A DNA stretch of 64,000 nucleotides from NCBI RefSeq assembly GCF_001704295.1, contig NZ_CP012334.1, positions 558,001 to 622,000 of the forward strand, in the 5' to 3' direction. Below are positions 16,941 to 26,434 of the stretch, in pieces (position 1 is the stretch's first letter; each line of letters begins with the position of its first letter). The notes below the pieces were generated by a model. That model made no database searches and was not told the origin of the DNA. It worked only from the letters and a program-made list of their open reading frames with translations. A program made the position numbers and the translations under genes. The DNA is from Bordetella sp. H567. Its GTDB lineage: Bacteria > Pseudomonadota > Gammaproteobacteria > Burkholderiales > Burkholderiaceae_B.

Positions 16941-19601
16941 ATGAAGACGTGGATCAAGCGCATATCGATAGGCGTGGCGGTCGTGCTCGCGCTTGCCGTC
17001 GCGGGGCTCGCCGTCTTTTTGTTGACCTTCGACCCCAATGCCTACAAGGATCGCCTGCAGGCATGGGTACAGGAACGCTATCACCGCACGCTTACCATCG
17101 AAGGGGACATCGAGGCCACGCTGTTGCCGCGCCTGGGCCTGACCTTGCAGGGCGTGTCGCTGTCCGAGCCGGGCAGCGCGGACGTGTTTGCTTCCATGGA
17201 TAGCGCGCGCATGTCGGTGGCGATCTGGCCGCTGCTGTCGCGCAATATCGTGGTCGATCACGCGAGTTTCAGCGGCGTGAGGGCGCATGTCGTGCGAGAC
17301 CGGCAGGGCCGACTGAACTTCCAGGACCTGCTGGGCGGCGAGCCCGCGCGGCGGGACCAACCCGCCCCCCGGGACGGCCAGGGCGATACGCGCGCCGGCC
17401 CCGCGCCGCGCATCGACATCGCCGGCCTGGATATCAAGGACGGCGAAATCCAATTGCAGGACGATGCCACGGGCCGCGCTCTCACCATCTCGCAACTGAA
17501 CGCGAAGACGGGGCGCGTGCGGCTCGACGAGCCCTTCGACGCCAGCCTGTCGGCGCACGTCGCGGGCGCGACGCCGCGGTTCGATGCCGACATCGCGGGC
17601 AAGGCCACCGTGCGCATGAATCCGCAGGCGCAGCGCTACGAGGTGCGCGGGCTGGACCTGAAGGCGTCCGGCCAGTTGCCGCGCGCGAACGCCAGGAACC
17701 TGACCGCGCGCGGCGACCTGGCTTATGACGGCCAGGCCGGCGCCGTCGATGCGGGCGGGCTCGAACTCGTATTCCAGGGCGATATCGCGGACATCGATGG
17801 CGGCACCGCCGCCGTCGATGCCAGCCTGGCGGCCGAGCGCTTGCGTGTGGATCCGCGCAGCGGCGCGGTCCAGGCCGCCAAGGTGGCCGTGCGCGCGAAA
17901 GGAACGCTGCCACGCGGCCCCTTCGAATTCGCCGCGGACGCGCCGGGGCTGGATATATCGCCAACCGCGGCGTCCGGCGATGCCGTCACGGCGCGCCTGC
18001 GGCTCGCCGGCGACGATGGCGTCGATGCGCGGCTTGCCATCGGCGAACTGAGCGGCAACAGCGGCAATCTGTCCATCGGCCAGGCCAAGCTCTCCGCCGA
18101 CGTCAAGCAGGGGGACCGCGCCTGGAATGTCGGCGCCGCGTCGCCCATGATGCTGGATCTGCGCAAACGCGCGGGCACTCTCCCGGCGGTGACGGGCGAG
18201 ATCACGCTCACGGGGCCCGGCCTGCCGGGGGGCGCCATGCACGTTCCCTACACCGGCGCGGCGCGCGTCGACCTGTCGGCCAAATCCGCGGAGCTTGCGG
18301 TGGATGGGCAGCTGGACGGCGGCAAGCTGGCATTGAAGGCGGATGCCACCGGATTGGGCGCCAAGCCCGCGGTGCGATTTGCATTGGACGCCGACACGCT
18401 GGACATCGATGCGCTGATGCCGGCCACGGCACAGCCAGTAGGCGCGAAGCCTGGCGCGTCGGCGCCCGATAAGGCCCCAGCCGCGCCGCCCGCGGCCGGG
18501 GCCGCCGACAGGACAGGGGGCGCGGGAGGTAGCGCGGGTGGTGCATCCGGCAAAGAACAGAGCGCAAAGCCCGCGGCGGGCGGCGCCACGCGGGCGGAAG
18601 GCTCGTCCGCCGCGGCCGCGCCTGGCGGCGTCACGGGGGCCGCCGGTACGGCCTCCGCGCAGGCGGTTACGCCTGCCGCCGGCGCCTCCGCGCGCGCGTC
18701 CGGCGATATGGATCTTTCCGCCCTGGTCGGCCCCACGGCACAAGGCACCATCAAGGCGGGACGTCTCGTCGTACGGGGTATCACCCTGCAGAACCTGTCC
18801 GCCACCCTGAAGCTGGCGCAGGGCAAACTGGACGTCTCGCCCTTGGCCGCCACGCTTTACGACGGCAAGCTGGCGGGCAACCTGACGCTGGACGCCGCGC
18901 ACGACAACGCGATCGCGACCCGCTTCACGCTGGACGGCGTGGCCATCGGCCCGCTGCTGGCGGACCTGACCAAGCGCTCTCCCTTGACGGGGGTGGGGAG
19001 CGTGACGGCCAACCTGACCACGCGCGGCGGGCAGTCCGTGGCCATGCGCGACAACCTGGCCGGCACCGTGCAGTTGCGCTTGCGTAACGGTGCCATCAAA
19101 GGCTTCGACGTGGCCCGCGCCCTGCGTGACCTGAAGCAGGCGATACTGGGCGGCAAGGGTAGCGGTCCGACCGACGTGCCGGCCGATACCGCGCGCGAGA
19201 CCACGTTCAGCCGCATGGACGCCGATCTCGCGCTGGCCGCGGGCGTGGCCACGATCAAGCGCCTGGATGTCCAATCGCCGGTGATCCGCGTCAGCGAGGG
19301 TTCGCCGGCCACCATCGACCTGCCCAAGGGCACGATGGATGTGGTGGCCAATGTCAAGCTCGCCGAGCCGCCGCCCGCGGACTTGCGCGAATTGCGCGGC
19401 GTGGCCGTGCCCGTGCAGGTGGCCGGTCCGTATGACGACCTGCGCTATCGCGTCGATTGGCGCGCGGTTGCCGGCGATGCCGTGACGCGCGCCCTGGAGC
19501 GCGCGCTGGGAGGCAAGGGGACGGACAAGCAGAATGACGAATCGCGCCAGGACCGCATCCGCGACCTGGGCAGGTTGCTGAAGGGGATAACCGGAAAATG
19601 A
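16941..19601 (+). CDS. AsmA-family protein
   Basis: An 886-residue inner-membrane-anchored periplasmic protein. It starts with a single hydrophobic anchor (ISIGVAVVLALAVAGLAVFLLTF), then the AsmA N-terminal domain (LTIEGDIEATLLPRLGLTLQGVSLSEPG) and a C-terminal AsmA domain (GDMDLSALVG...LPKGTMDVVANVKL). AsmA-like proteins are implicated in lipid transport and outer-membrane assembly. Between the two, about residues 500-590 are a low-complexity Ala/Gly/Pro/Ser segment, probably disordered. The stop overlaps the next start (ATGA). No partner gene is diagnostic of a specific role. Confidence 0.9.
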   Translation: MKTWIKRISIGVAVVLALAVAGLAVFLLTFDPNAYKDRLQAWVQERYHRTLTIEGDIEATLLPRLGLTLQGVSLSEPGSADVFASMDSARMSVAIWPLLSRNIVVDHASFSGVRAHVVRDRQGRLNFQDLLGGEPARRDQPAPRDGQGDTRAGPAPRIDIAGLDIKDGEIQLQDDATGRALTISQLNAKTGRVRLDEPFDASLSAHVAGATPRFDADIAGKATVRMNPQAQRYEVRGLDLKASGQLPRANARNLTARGDLAYDGQAGAVDAGGLELVFQGDIADIDGGTAAVDASLAAERLRVDPRSGAVQAAKVAVRAKGTLPRGPFEFAADAPGLDISPTAASGDAVTARLRLAGDDGVDARLAIGELSGNSGNLSIGQAKLSADVKQGDRAWNVGAASPMMLDLRKRAGTLPAVTGEITLTGPGLPGGAMHVPYTGAARVDLSAKSAELAVDGQLDGGKLALKADATGLGAKPAVRFALDADTLDIDALMPATAQPVGAKPGASAPDKAPAAPPAAGAADRTGGAGGSAGGASGKEQSAKPAAGGATRAEGSSAAAAPGGVTGAAGTASAQAVTPAAGASARASGDMDLSALVGPTAQGTIKAGRLVVRGITLQNLSATLKLAQGKLDVSPLAATLYDGKLAGNLTLDAAHDNAIATRFTLDGVAIGPLLADLTKRSPLTGVGSVTANLTTRGGQSVAMRDNLAGTVQLRLRNGAIKGFDVARALRDLKQAILGGKGSGPTDVPADTARETTFSRMDADLALAAGVATIKRLDVQSPVIRVSEGSPATIDLPKGTMDVVANVKLAEPPPADLRELRGVAVPVQVAGPYDDLRYRVDWRAVAGDAVTRALERALGGKGTDKQNDESRQDRIRDLGRLLKGITGK

Positions 19602-19981
19602 GTACCCAATACCATCCCGTCGCGCATTGCGGCGGCCTGGAAGACCCGCGCGCGGCCGATTACGACCGGCGCTGGCTGCTGGTGAATTCAGGGGGCCAGT
19701 GGATCACCCGCGAAGCCTGCCCCGCGCTGGCCGACATCGCGGTCGAGATGCGCTTCGGCTATCTGGTGCTGCGCGCGCCGGGCATGCTGCGTATCGACAT
19801 TCCCCTGGACGTCATCGAGGACGACGACAGCGTACGCACCGCCGTGCTGGTTGGCCAGCAAACCGTGGACGTCGTGGACGAAGGCGAACTCGCCGCCGCC
19901 TGGGTGTCCAACTACACCGGCATTCCCAGCCGCTTGATGAAGGTGCATCCGGACATGGGACCGGTGCAGTGGCCGGCCTAG
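19598..19981 (+). CDS. Standalone MOSC N-terminal-like beta-barrel protein
   Basis: A 127-residue protein coupled to asmA by an ATGA overlap. Residues DYDRRWLLVNSGGQWITREACPALADI match the N-terminal beta-barrel domain that normally precedes a MOSC sulfurtransferase domain in molybdenum-cofactor-related proteins. The MOSC domain itself, with its conserved Cys, is absent: the gene ends after the barrel. No MOSC domain follows downstream, where the next gene is convergent. It may act as a binding domain only; function unknown. Confidence 0.75.
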   Translation: MSTQYHPVAHCGGLEDPRAADYDRRWLLVNSGGQWITREACPALADIAVEMRFGYLVLRAPGMLRIDIPLDVIEDDDSVRTAVLVGQQTVDVVDEGELAAAWVSNYTGIPSRLMKVHPDMGPVQWPA

Positions 19982-19991
19982 CCGGTCGCGT

Positions 19992-21230
19992 TCAGCCTTT
20001 GCGCGTGCCGCTCATGACGGCATGCGCCGCCAGTCCGGCCGCCAGCCCCCAGAATGCCGACCCGACGCCCCAGAACGTCATGCCCGACGCCGTGGCGAGC
20101 AGCGTGATCAACGCGGCTTCGCGGCCGTGTTCGTCGCGCATGGCGGCCGCCATGCCGCCCATGATGGGGGTCAGCAAGGCCAAGCCGGCCAACGCCGCGA
20201 TCAGCGCCGGCGGCAGGGCCTGGAAGAACACCGCCACCGCGCCGGCCGCGATACTCAACGCCACGTACGCGGCGCCATAGGTCACCGCCGCCACATAGCG
20301 CCGCGCCGGATCGGGATGCGCTTCCCGGCCGGCGCAGATGGCCGCGATGATGGCCGCCAGCGTCACGCTGTGCGCGCCGAAGGGCGCGGCGATCAGGCCC
20401 ACGCCGCCGCTGACCGCGATGACGCGGGAGGCCGGCACGTCGCGGTAGCCGGCCGCCTGAAGTACCGCCAGGCCGGGCAGGTTCTGCGATGCCATGCCCA
20501 CGACGAACAAGGGGATGGCCACGCTGACGATCGCGCGCCAGGTGAAGATCGGCGTGGTCCAGACAAATTCAGTCAGGTGCCAATCGGCATTGCCGAAGGC
20601 CAGCAGCCCCTGCATCGCCGCCGCCGCCAGGCCCGTGGCCAGGACCGCCAGGATGGCGTAGCGCGGCGCATAGCGCTTCAATACCAGGTAGACCAGCGCC
20701 ATCGGCACTACCAGGACGGCCTGTCTACCCATGGCGCCGAACACGCCGATGCCGAAGTTCAGCAGGACGCCGGCCAGCATGGCGGAGGCGATCTGCGGCG
20801 GGATGCGGCGCGCGATGGGATCGACCCAGCCCAGCAGCCCGCAGGCCAGCGCCAGGGCCGCGGCCACGACGAAGGCGCCGACCGCTTCGCCGAAGGGAAC
20901 ACCGGACAGCGCGGTAATCAGCAACGCGGCGCCCGGCGTGGACCACGCCAGCACGATGGGCAGCCGGGTGCGCAGGCTTAGCCACACGCCGCCCAGGCCC
21001 AGCGCCAGGCAGATGGCGCCCAGCCAGGAACCGATGCGCGCCGCGTCCAGGCCGGCGGTGTGCCCGGCCTGCACCATCAGCACCGCCGTGCCGCCGAAGC
21101 TGACCACGACGGCGACCAGCCCCGCCACGATGGCGGACAGGGAAGCATCGCCGCGCAGCGTGGCATCACGAAGAAGAGCGGCGCCGCTGGGACTCGAAGG
21201 GAGAGGGCTCTGCGTGGGCGGTTCGTGCAT
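19992..21230 (-). CDS. benE: BenE-family benzoate/H+ symporter
   Basis: A 412-residue inner-membrane transporter with about 12 hydrophobic segments. It shows the family pattern of two inverted halves and the segments WSTPGAALL, FVVGMASQNLPGLAVLQAAGY and GGVGLIAAPFGAHSVTLAAITAAICAGREAHPDP-like text (here with AAIIAAICAG). BenE proteins import benzoate or related aromatic acids with protons. It follows the ferredoxin gene by about 20 bp on the same strand. An aryl-CoA degradation operon lies about 35 kb away in this window, so benzoate-like uptake would make sense, but there is no direct link. Confidence 0.9.
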   Translation of the reverse strand: MHEPPTQSPLPSSPSGAALLRDATLRGDASLSAIVAGLVAVVVSFGGTAVLMVQAGHTAGLDAARIGSWLGAICLALGLGGVWLSLRTRLPIVLAWSTPGAALLITALSGVPFGEAVGAFVVAAALALACGLLGWVDPIARRIPPQIASAMLAGVLLNFGIGVFGAMGRQAVLVVPMALVYLVLKRYAPRYAILAVLATGLAAAAMQGLLAFGNADWHLTEFVWTTPIFTWRAIVSVAIPLFVVGMASQNLPGLAVLQAAGYRDVPASRVIAVSGGVGLIAAPFGAHSVTLAAIIAAICAGREAHPDPARRYVAAVTYGAAYVALSIAAGAVAVFFQALPPALIAALAGLALLTPIMGGMAAAMRDEHGREAALITLLATASGMTFWGVGSAFWGLAAGLAAHAVMSGTRKG

Positions 21231-21250
21231 CGGCGGGCCGGCGTGGACGG

Positions 21251-22168
<918 letters not shown>

Positions 22169-22207
22169 TTATAGGTGTGTCGCCTCTCCGAACCGGGGAT
22201 TATTGAT

Positions 22208-22963
22208 CTATTTCCGCATTGCAGCAAACCGCAGTAGCGCATAGTGGACAGCGCCGGCACGATCTTTACGCAATATTTCGAATTGTTGGCCCGGTTCACC
22301 TGGCTCACCGGGTTCACCCGGTCCGCCCGGTTCGGTCCCCGGCGGCCGTTCCGCCGAGGCCGCCGCTCCGGCGAACGGAGAGGGTTCCGCTACCCGCCGT
22401 GCCGCCGCAGCCTCGTGGTCGTCGGCGGCGGGAGGCTTTGCGGGCAATGAGGGATGCCCTGACGGCTTTGCCAGCGCGTCGGGCTGTATGTCGGCTTCGC
22501 TTTCCACATAGACCAGGGCGCCGTCGTTCAGTATGCCGGGCAACAGCGGCCAGACGCGTTCCAGCCATCCCTGGCCGAAGGGGGGGTCCAGCAGGACCAG
22601 GTCGTAGCGCGATGCATCCATGCGGCGCAGCGTTTCCATGGCGTCCCCCGCATGTATGCGGATCTGGCTGGCACCCAGCTTGTCACGCAGGGTGCGCAGG
22701 GCGGCCAGCGCGGCCTTGTCCCGTTCGACCATTTGCACGTGGGCGACGCCGCGCGAAGCCGCCTCGAAGCCCAGCGCGCCGCTGCCGGCGAACAGGTCCA
22801 GCACGCGTTTGCCCGCGAATTCGCCGTCCCAAAAATACTGCAGCCAGTTGTACAGCGTTTCCCTGACGCGGTCCGGAGTGGGGCGCAGGCCGGGCGCGTC
22901 GATGACCGTAATGGGCGTACGCCGATATTGGCCACCGACGATGCGAATATACTTGTTCGTCAT
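22208..22963 (-). CDS. rsmD: 16S rRNA (guanine966-N2)-methyltransferase RsmD
   Basis: A 251-residue enzyme that methylates G966 of 16S rRNA using S-adenosylmethionine. The start [15 protein letters not shown] at 22963 is the normal N-terminus. The cofactor loop is DLFAGSGALGFEAASRGV and the catalytic motif is LLDPPFGQGW. The family is usually about 190-200 residues. The excess is an insertion at about residues 153-225, rich in Pro, Ala, Gly and Glu and ending in repeated GEPGEPGEP, just before the final strand (HYALLRFAA). Its ATG overlaps the ftsY ATG head to head (CATG), so its promoter must lie within ftsY. Confidence 0.94.
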   Translation of the reverse strand: MTNKYIRIVGGQYRRTPITVIDAPGLRPTPDRVRETLYNWLQYFWDGEFAGKRVLDLFAGSGALGFEAASRGVAHVQMVERDKAALAALRTLRDKLGASQIRIHAGDAMETLRRMDASRYDLVLLDPPFGQGWLERVWPLLPGILNDGALVYVESEADIQPDALAKPSGHPSLPAKPPAADDHEAAAARRVAEPSPFAGAAASAERPPGTEPGGPGEPGEPGEPGQQFEILRKDRAGAVHYALLRFAAMRK

Positions 22964-24218
22964 GCTGAATTTCTTCAAGAAAAAAACTCCCGCGCCCGTC
23001 CCCGAGCCCGCCCAGGCTCCCACGCCTGCAGAGCCGGCAGGCCGCGACGCGCCGATTCCCGCTCCCGCCGCGCCTGCGCCGGAGGCCCCGCCGCGTCCGG
23101 ATCAGCAGTCGCCCTGGCCGTCCGCCCGCGTGGAGCCGCCCGTCGACCTGGGCGGGGCTTCGGGCCGTCCGCCCGGCCAAGCCGCCGCGCAAGCGCCGGC
23201 CGCCGCGCCCCTTATGCCGGCAACCGCTACCGCTACCGCCGCCGACGCACCGGCGCTTTCCTCGCCGCCGGAAACGTCGGCCGCCGTCGAGCCCGCCGCG
23301 AAAAAATCCTGGCTGCAGCGACTGAAGCAGGGCTTGTCCCGCACCGGCCAGAGCATCGGCGGCCTGTTCGTGGGCGTCAAGGTCGACGAAAACCTGTTCG
23401 AGGAACTGGAAACCGCGCTCATTATGGCCGATGCCGGCGTGGAGGCCACCGAGGCGCTGCTGACCGCGCTGCGCGCGCGCGTCAAGAAGGAACGCATCGA
23501 GGACGCGGCCCAGGTGCGCGATGTCCTGCGCCAGATCCTGGCCGATCAGTTGCGCCCGCTGGAACGCGGCTTCGACCTGCACCGCGCCCAACCCCTGGTC
23601 GTCATGATCGCCGGCGTGAACGGGGCGGGCAAGACGACGTCCATCGGCAAGCTGGCCAATACGTTCCAGCGCCAGGGCGCCAGCGTGCTGCTCGCCGCCG
23701 GCGACACCTTCCGCGCGGCCGCGCGCCAGCAGTTGATGGAATGGGGCGCCCGCAACAGCGTCACGGTGATCGCTCAAGAAGGTGGCGACCCGGCCGCCGT
23801 CGCGTTCGATGCGGTCAACGCCGGCCGCGCCCGCGGCGCGGGCGTCGTGATGGTCGATACCGCGGGCCGCCTGCCCACGCAGCTGCACCTGATGGAAGAG
23901 CTCAGGAAAATCCGCCGCGTCATCGGCAAGGCGGATGCCGCCGCGCCGCATGAGGTCCTGCTGGTGGTGGACGGCAATACGGGGCAGAACGCGCTGGCGC
24001 AGATACGTGCTTTCGATGCGGCCATCAACCTCACCGGCCTGGTCGTCACCAAGCTGGACGGCACCGCCAAGGGCGGCACGCTGGCCGCGGTCGCGGCCGG
24101 CAGCCAGGGCGTGCGGCCGATTCCGGTCTACTGGATCGGCGTGGGAGAAGGCCTGGAAGACCTGCAACCCTTCGTTGCCGACGAATTTGCCGCGGCCCTG
24201 CTGGGCATGTCGGCCTGA
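22962..24218 (+). CDS. ftsY: Signal recognition particle receptor FtsY
   Basis: A 418-residue membrane-targeting GTPase that receives ribosome-SRP complexes at the inner membrane. It starts [12 protein letters not shown] with the basic amphipathic lipid-binding helix. A Pro/Ala-rich acidic-poor linker of about 100 residues follows, then the NG domain: N-domain helices ([21 protein letters not shown]), G1 [27 protein letters not shown]3 [10 protein letters not shown]4 [10 protein letters not shown]. It appears intact. Its start codon shares two bases with that of rsmD on the other strand. Confidence 0.97.
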   Translation: MLNFFKKKTPAPVPEPAQAPTPAEPAGRDAPIPAPAAPAPEAPPRPDQQSPWPSARVEPPVDLGGASGRPPGQAAAQAPAAAPLMPATATATAADAPALSSPPETSAAVEPAAKKSWLQRLKQGLSRTGQSIGGLFVGVKVDENLFEELETALIMADAGVEATEALLTALRARVKKERIEDAAQVRDVLRQILADQLRPLERGFDLHRAQPLVVMIAGVNGAGKTTSIGKLANTFQRQGASVLLAAGDTFRAAARQQLMEWGARNSVTVIAQEGGDPAAVAFDAVNAGRARGAGVVMVDTAGRLPTQLHLMEELRKIRRVIGKADAAAPHEVLLVVDGNTGQNALAQIRAFDAAINLTGLVVTKLDGTAKGGTLAAVAAGSQGVRPIPVYWIGVGEGLEDLQPFVADEFAAALLGMSA

Positions 24219-24270
24219 CGCCGGCGTCAGGCGCCGACGCCTCACGCTTGGTGCCGACGCCTGACGCCGG

Positions 24271-26196
24271 CTATTTCCAGAACCGCTTGGCTTGGCCGAG
24301 CTTGCCGAAGGCGCGCTGCGCCTCGCCCGTCAGCTTTTCCTGCCGGGCGCTGATCCACCCCAGGGCGAACCACGCCTGGGGATGGCGGCTGCTCCATTGG
24401 CGGTACAGGTCGTGGGCGACGGAAAGGTCGTTCATTTCGCCGAGCACGTCCTGCACGGCCGCCAGCCTGCGGCGATAGTCGCGCATCTTGTGGGCGGGTA
24501 GCAGCGATTCGGCAAAGCTCAAGCCGTAGCGCAGCCGCTTGGCGCGCTTGCGCAGTTCGTGCCGGGAAGGGATGTCCAGCTCGGCAAAGCGTTCGCCTTC
24601 GTCCAGCACTTGCTTGTGCCACTTGCGCAGGCGCCGCGCCAGCAGGGTGCGCAACTCGCGCGGCTCGGGCGGGGTGAGGGGAATGATGGTCGGATGGATG
24701 CTCTGCATCGCGGGCGGCGTGGCGCCGTCCGCCGTTGCACCTGGCGCGGCCGCATCGTCGATGGCGTCCTGTCCCTTGCCCCCCGCTGCCACGCTGGCCA
24801 CCGAACGTGCCGGCGCGGCGCGCAGGGTGGCACCCCGGGCGCCGGCATTGCCGCCACGGCCTTGCGCGACAGCGGTGCGGCTGGCGCCGTTCGCATCGCT
24901 CGCATCAGTCCCCTCGTCGGCCTGGGCACCGTCAGCCGCATCGACGCCGTTGTCATCCCCGTCGACGCCGGCGCGGGCGTGGCCGTCACCGGTGGGCGGT
25001 CGGACGCCATCGCCGCGGACACGGCCATGGCTGTTTGCCTGCCCCGCTTCGCCGGCCTGGCCCGCGGCGTGCAGTGCCTGCGGCGTGGGCCGCACGTCCA
25101 GCGTCCATTCCAGCATGTCGAGCAGCCAGGACTGGAATGCCTTGCTGCCCGCCGTATCCAGCGCGGATGCCGGCGGCGCATCATCCTGGGGGATGGGAAA
25201 GGTGGGCATTCCGGCCTTCACCAGCGCCGGGATAATGGATTCCTGCAGCACGTCCTGGTCGCGGTTGGCACCGAAGGCCGCAAAGTGAACCCGCAGCGCG
25301 GATTGCGCCTCATCGGACGGCAGCTCCGCCCAGCCGCGGAACAAGCGCCAGGCCGAACGCAGGCGCCGCATACCGACCCGCAACTGGTGCACGTGTTCCG
25401 GCTGGCCGGCGCCGTATACGTCCAGCGTATCGACTTCGGCCAGCATTGCGCCGTTGCGCATGACCTGGTCCAGGCACTCCGCCGCCACGGCCGCCAGGCC
25501 CTGCGGCGGCGTCATCCCGGGCGACAGCGATATCGATCTGGCCACGCGCGGTCCCCAGAACTGCGCGATGGCCGCCCTGCGGGCATCGTCCGTCATGCCG
25601 GCCTGGGCCAGTGTGTGGGCCAGCCGCGCCAGTCCGTCGCCGCGTTCGGATTTGCTGCGCGGATCGAGCACCAGGCCGTAGCGGGACAGCCAGCCGCGCG
25701 CCATGGCGAAGATAGCCCCAGGCCGGCCGGACATCAGCTCGAACTCCACTTCGGAAATCGGCAATTCCAGTTCGCCGGCCCGCAGCACGCCGGAGTCATA
25801 GGCGATTTCCACCGTGCCCTGACGCGTGCGGGTCTTGCGCACCAGTCGGATGACGTCGGTCTCGTAGCGCAGTTCCAGTTCGCCCTTCAAGCCCGCCAGG
25901 GCGCCATGGACCTCCGTGCCGGCATAGACCGACAGGTCCAGGATGGGACCGGGACGCGGATGGTTCATTTCCACGCGCGTAATGGCATTGGCGCCCGGGG
26001 TCTTCAGCGTTTGTACCCACTTGCGCCCTTCGCGCCGCAGGCGGATCGCGATGCGCGCCTTCGCCAGCTCGCGTTCGGGCGTATCGAAGTACATCGCATG
26101 CAAAGGCAGGCGTTCCGCGCCGGCCTGCTTCAGTTCGCGCTCGACCGCCGCGCGGGACGCCGTAGGCACGTGCAGCTTCAATTCCTGTTCCGACAT
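24271..26196 (-). CDS. CYTH-CHAD domain protein with a long disordered insertion
   Basis: A 641-residue protein started at ATG 26196, where the CYTH domain begins (MSEQELKLHVP has the ExExK metal/triphosphate-binding motif). CYTH occupies about residues 1-200. The CHAD domain, an alpha-helical His-rich polyphosphate-binding module, follows; its helices contain LDQVMRNGAML, VHQLRVGMRRLRSAWRL and RHELRKRAKRLRYGLSF. Such proteins bind or hydrolyse inorganic polyphosphate or triphosphate. About residues 372-495 are a Gly/Ala/Asp-rich low-complexity insert between CHAD helices, absent from typical members. It is transcribed toward ftsY (convergent) and away from ribB. Confidence 0.9.
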   Translation of the reverse strand: MSEQELKLHVPTASRAAVERELKQAGAERLPLHAMYFDTPERELAKARIAIRLRREGRKWVQTLKTPGANAITRVEMNHPRPGPILDLSVYAGTEVHGALAGLKGELELRYETDVIRLVRKTRTRQGTVEIAYDSGVLRAGELELPISEVEFELMSGRPGAIFAMARGWLSRYGLVLDPRSKSERGDGLARLAHTLAQAGMTDDARRAAIAQFWGPRVARSISLSPGMTPPQGLAAVAAECLDQVMRNGAMLAEVDTLDVYGAGQPEHVHQLRVGMRRLRSAWRLFRGWAELPSDEAQSALRVHFAAFGANRDQDVLQESIIPALVKAGMPTFPIPQDDAPPASALDTAGSKAFQSWLLDMLEWTLDVRPTPQALHAAGQAGEAGQANSHGRVRGDGVRPPTGDGHARAGVDGDDNGVDAADGAQADEGTDASDANGASRTAVAQGRGGNAGARGATLRAAPARSVASVAAGGKGQDAIDDAAAPGATADGATPPAMQSIHPTIIPLTPPEPRELRTLLARRLRKWHKQVLDEGERFAELDIPSRHELRKRAKRLRYGLSFAESLLPAHKMRDYRRRLAAVQDVLGEMNDLSVAHDLYRQWSSRHPQAWFALGWISARQEKLTGEAQRAFGKLGQAKRFWK

Positions 26197-26434
26197 GACG
26201 TTCCGCAAAACAACAGTGACGGGCGATGTTACCCATGCATATGGTAGGGCTTGATGACTTGTCATAAATGCGTCATTTGTCCACAGCCGCCCAGGAAATG
26301 TCCTCCACCGGGCCATGGTGGGCCTTTTTTATGACTGCCACGCGCTTTTCGCCGGGACAGGCTGGGAAGGGCCGCCCGTCTGCCGTTTCGCCGCGGCGCT
26401 AAAATGCCTGTTTAACGCCCGCCGTCCCCGCCCC

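Noticed and set aside
16935-19274. 779-codon minus-strand open frame
   Set aside because: Antisense shadow of asmA, produced by high third-position GC; no conserved motif or ribosome site.
26197-26434. FMN riboswitch before ribB
   Set aside because: The leader lacks the conserved multi-stem pattern; only a short GGCC stem before six T is present near 26320, too weak to call a terminator.
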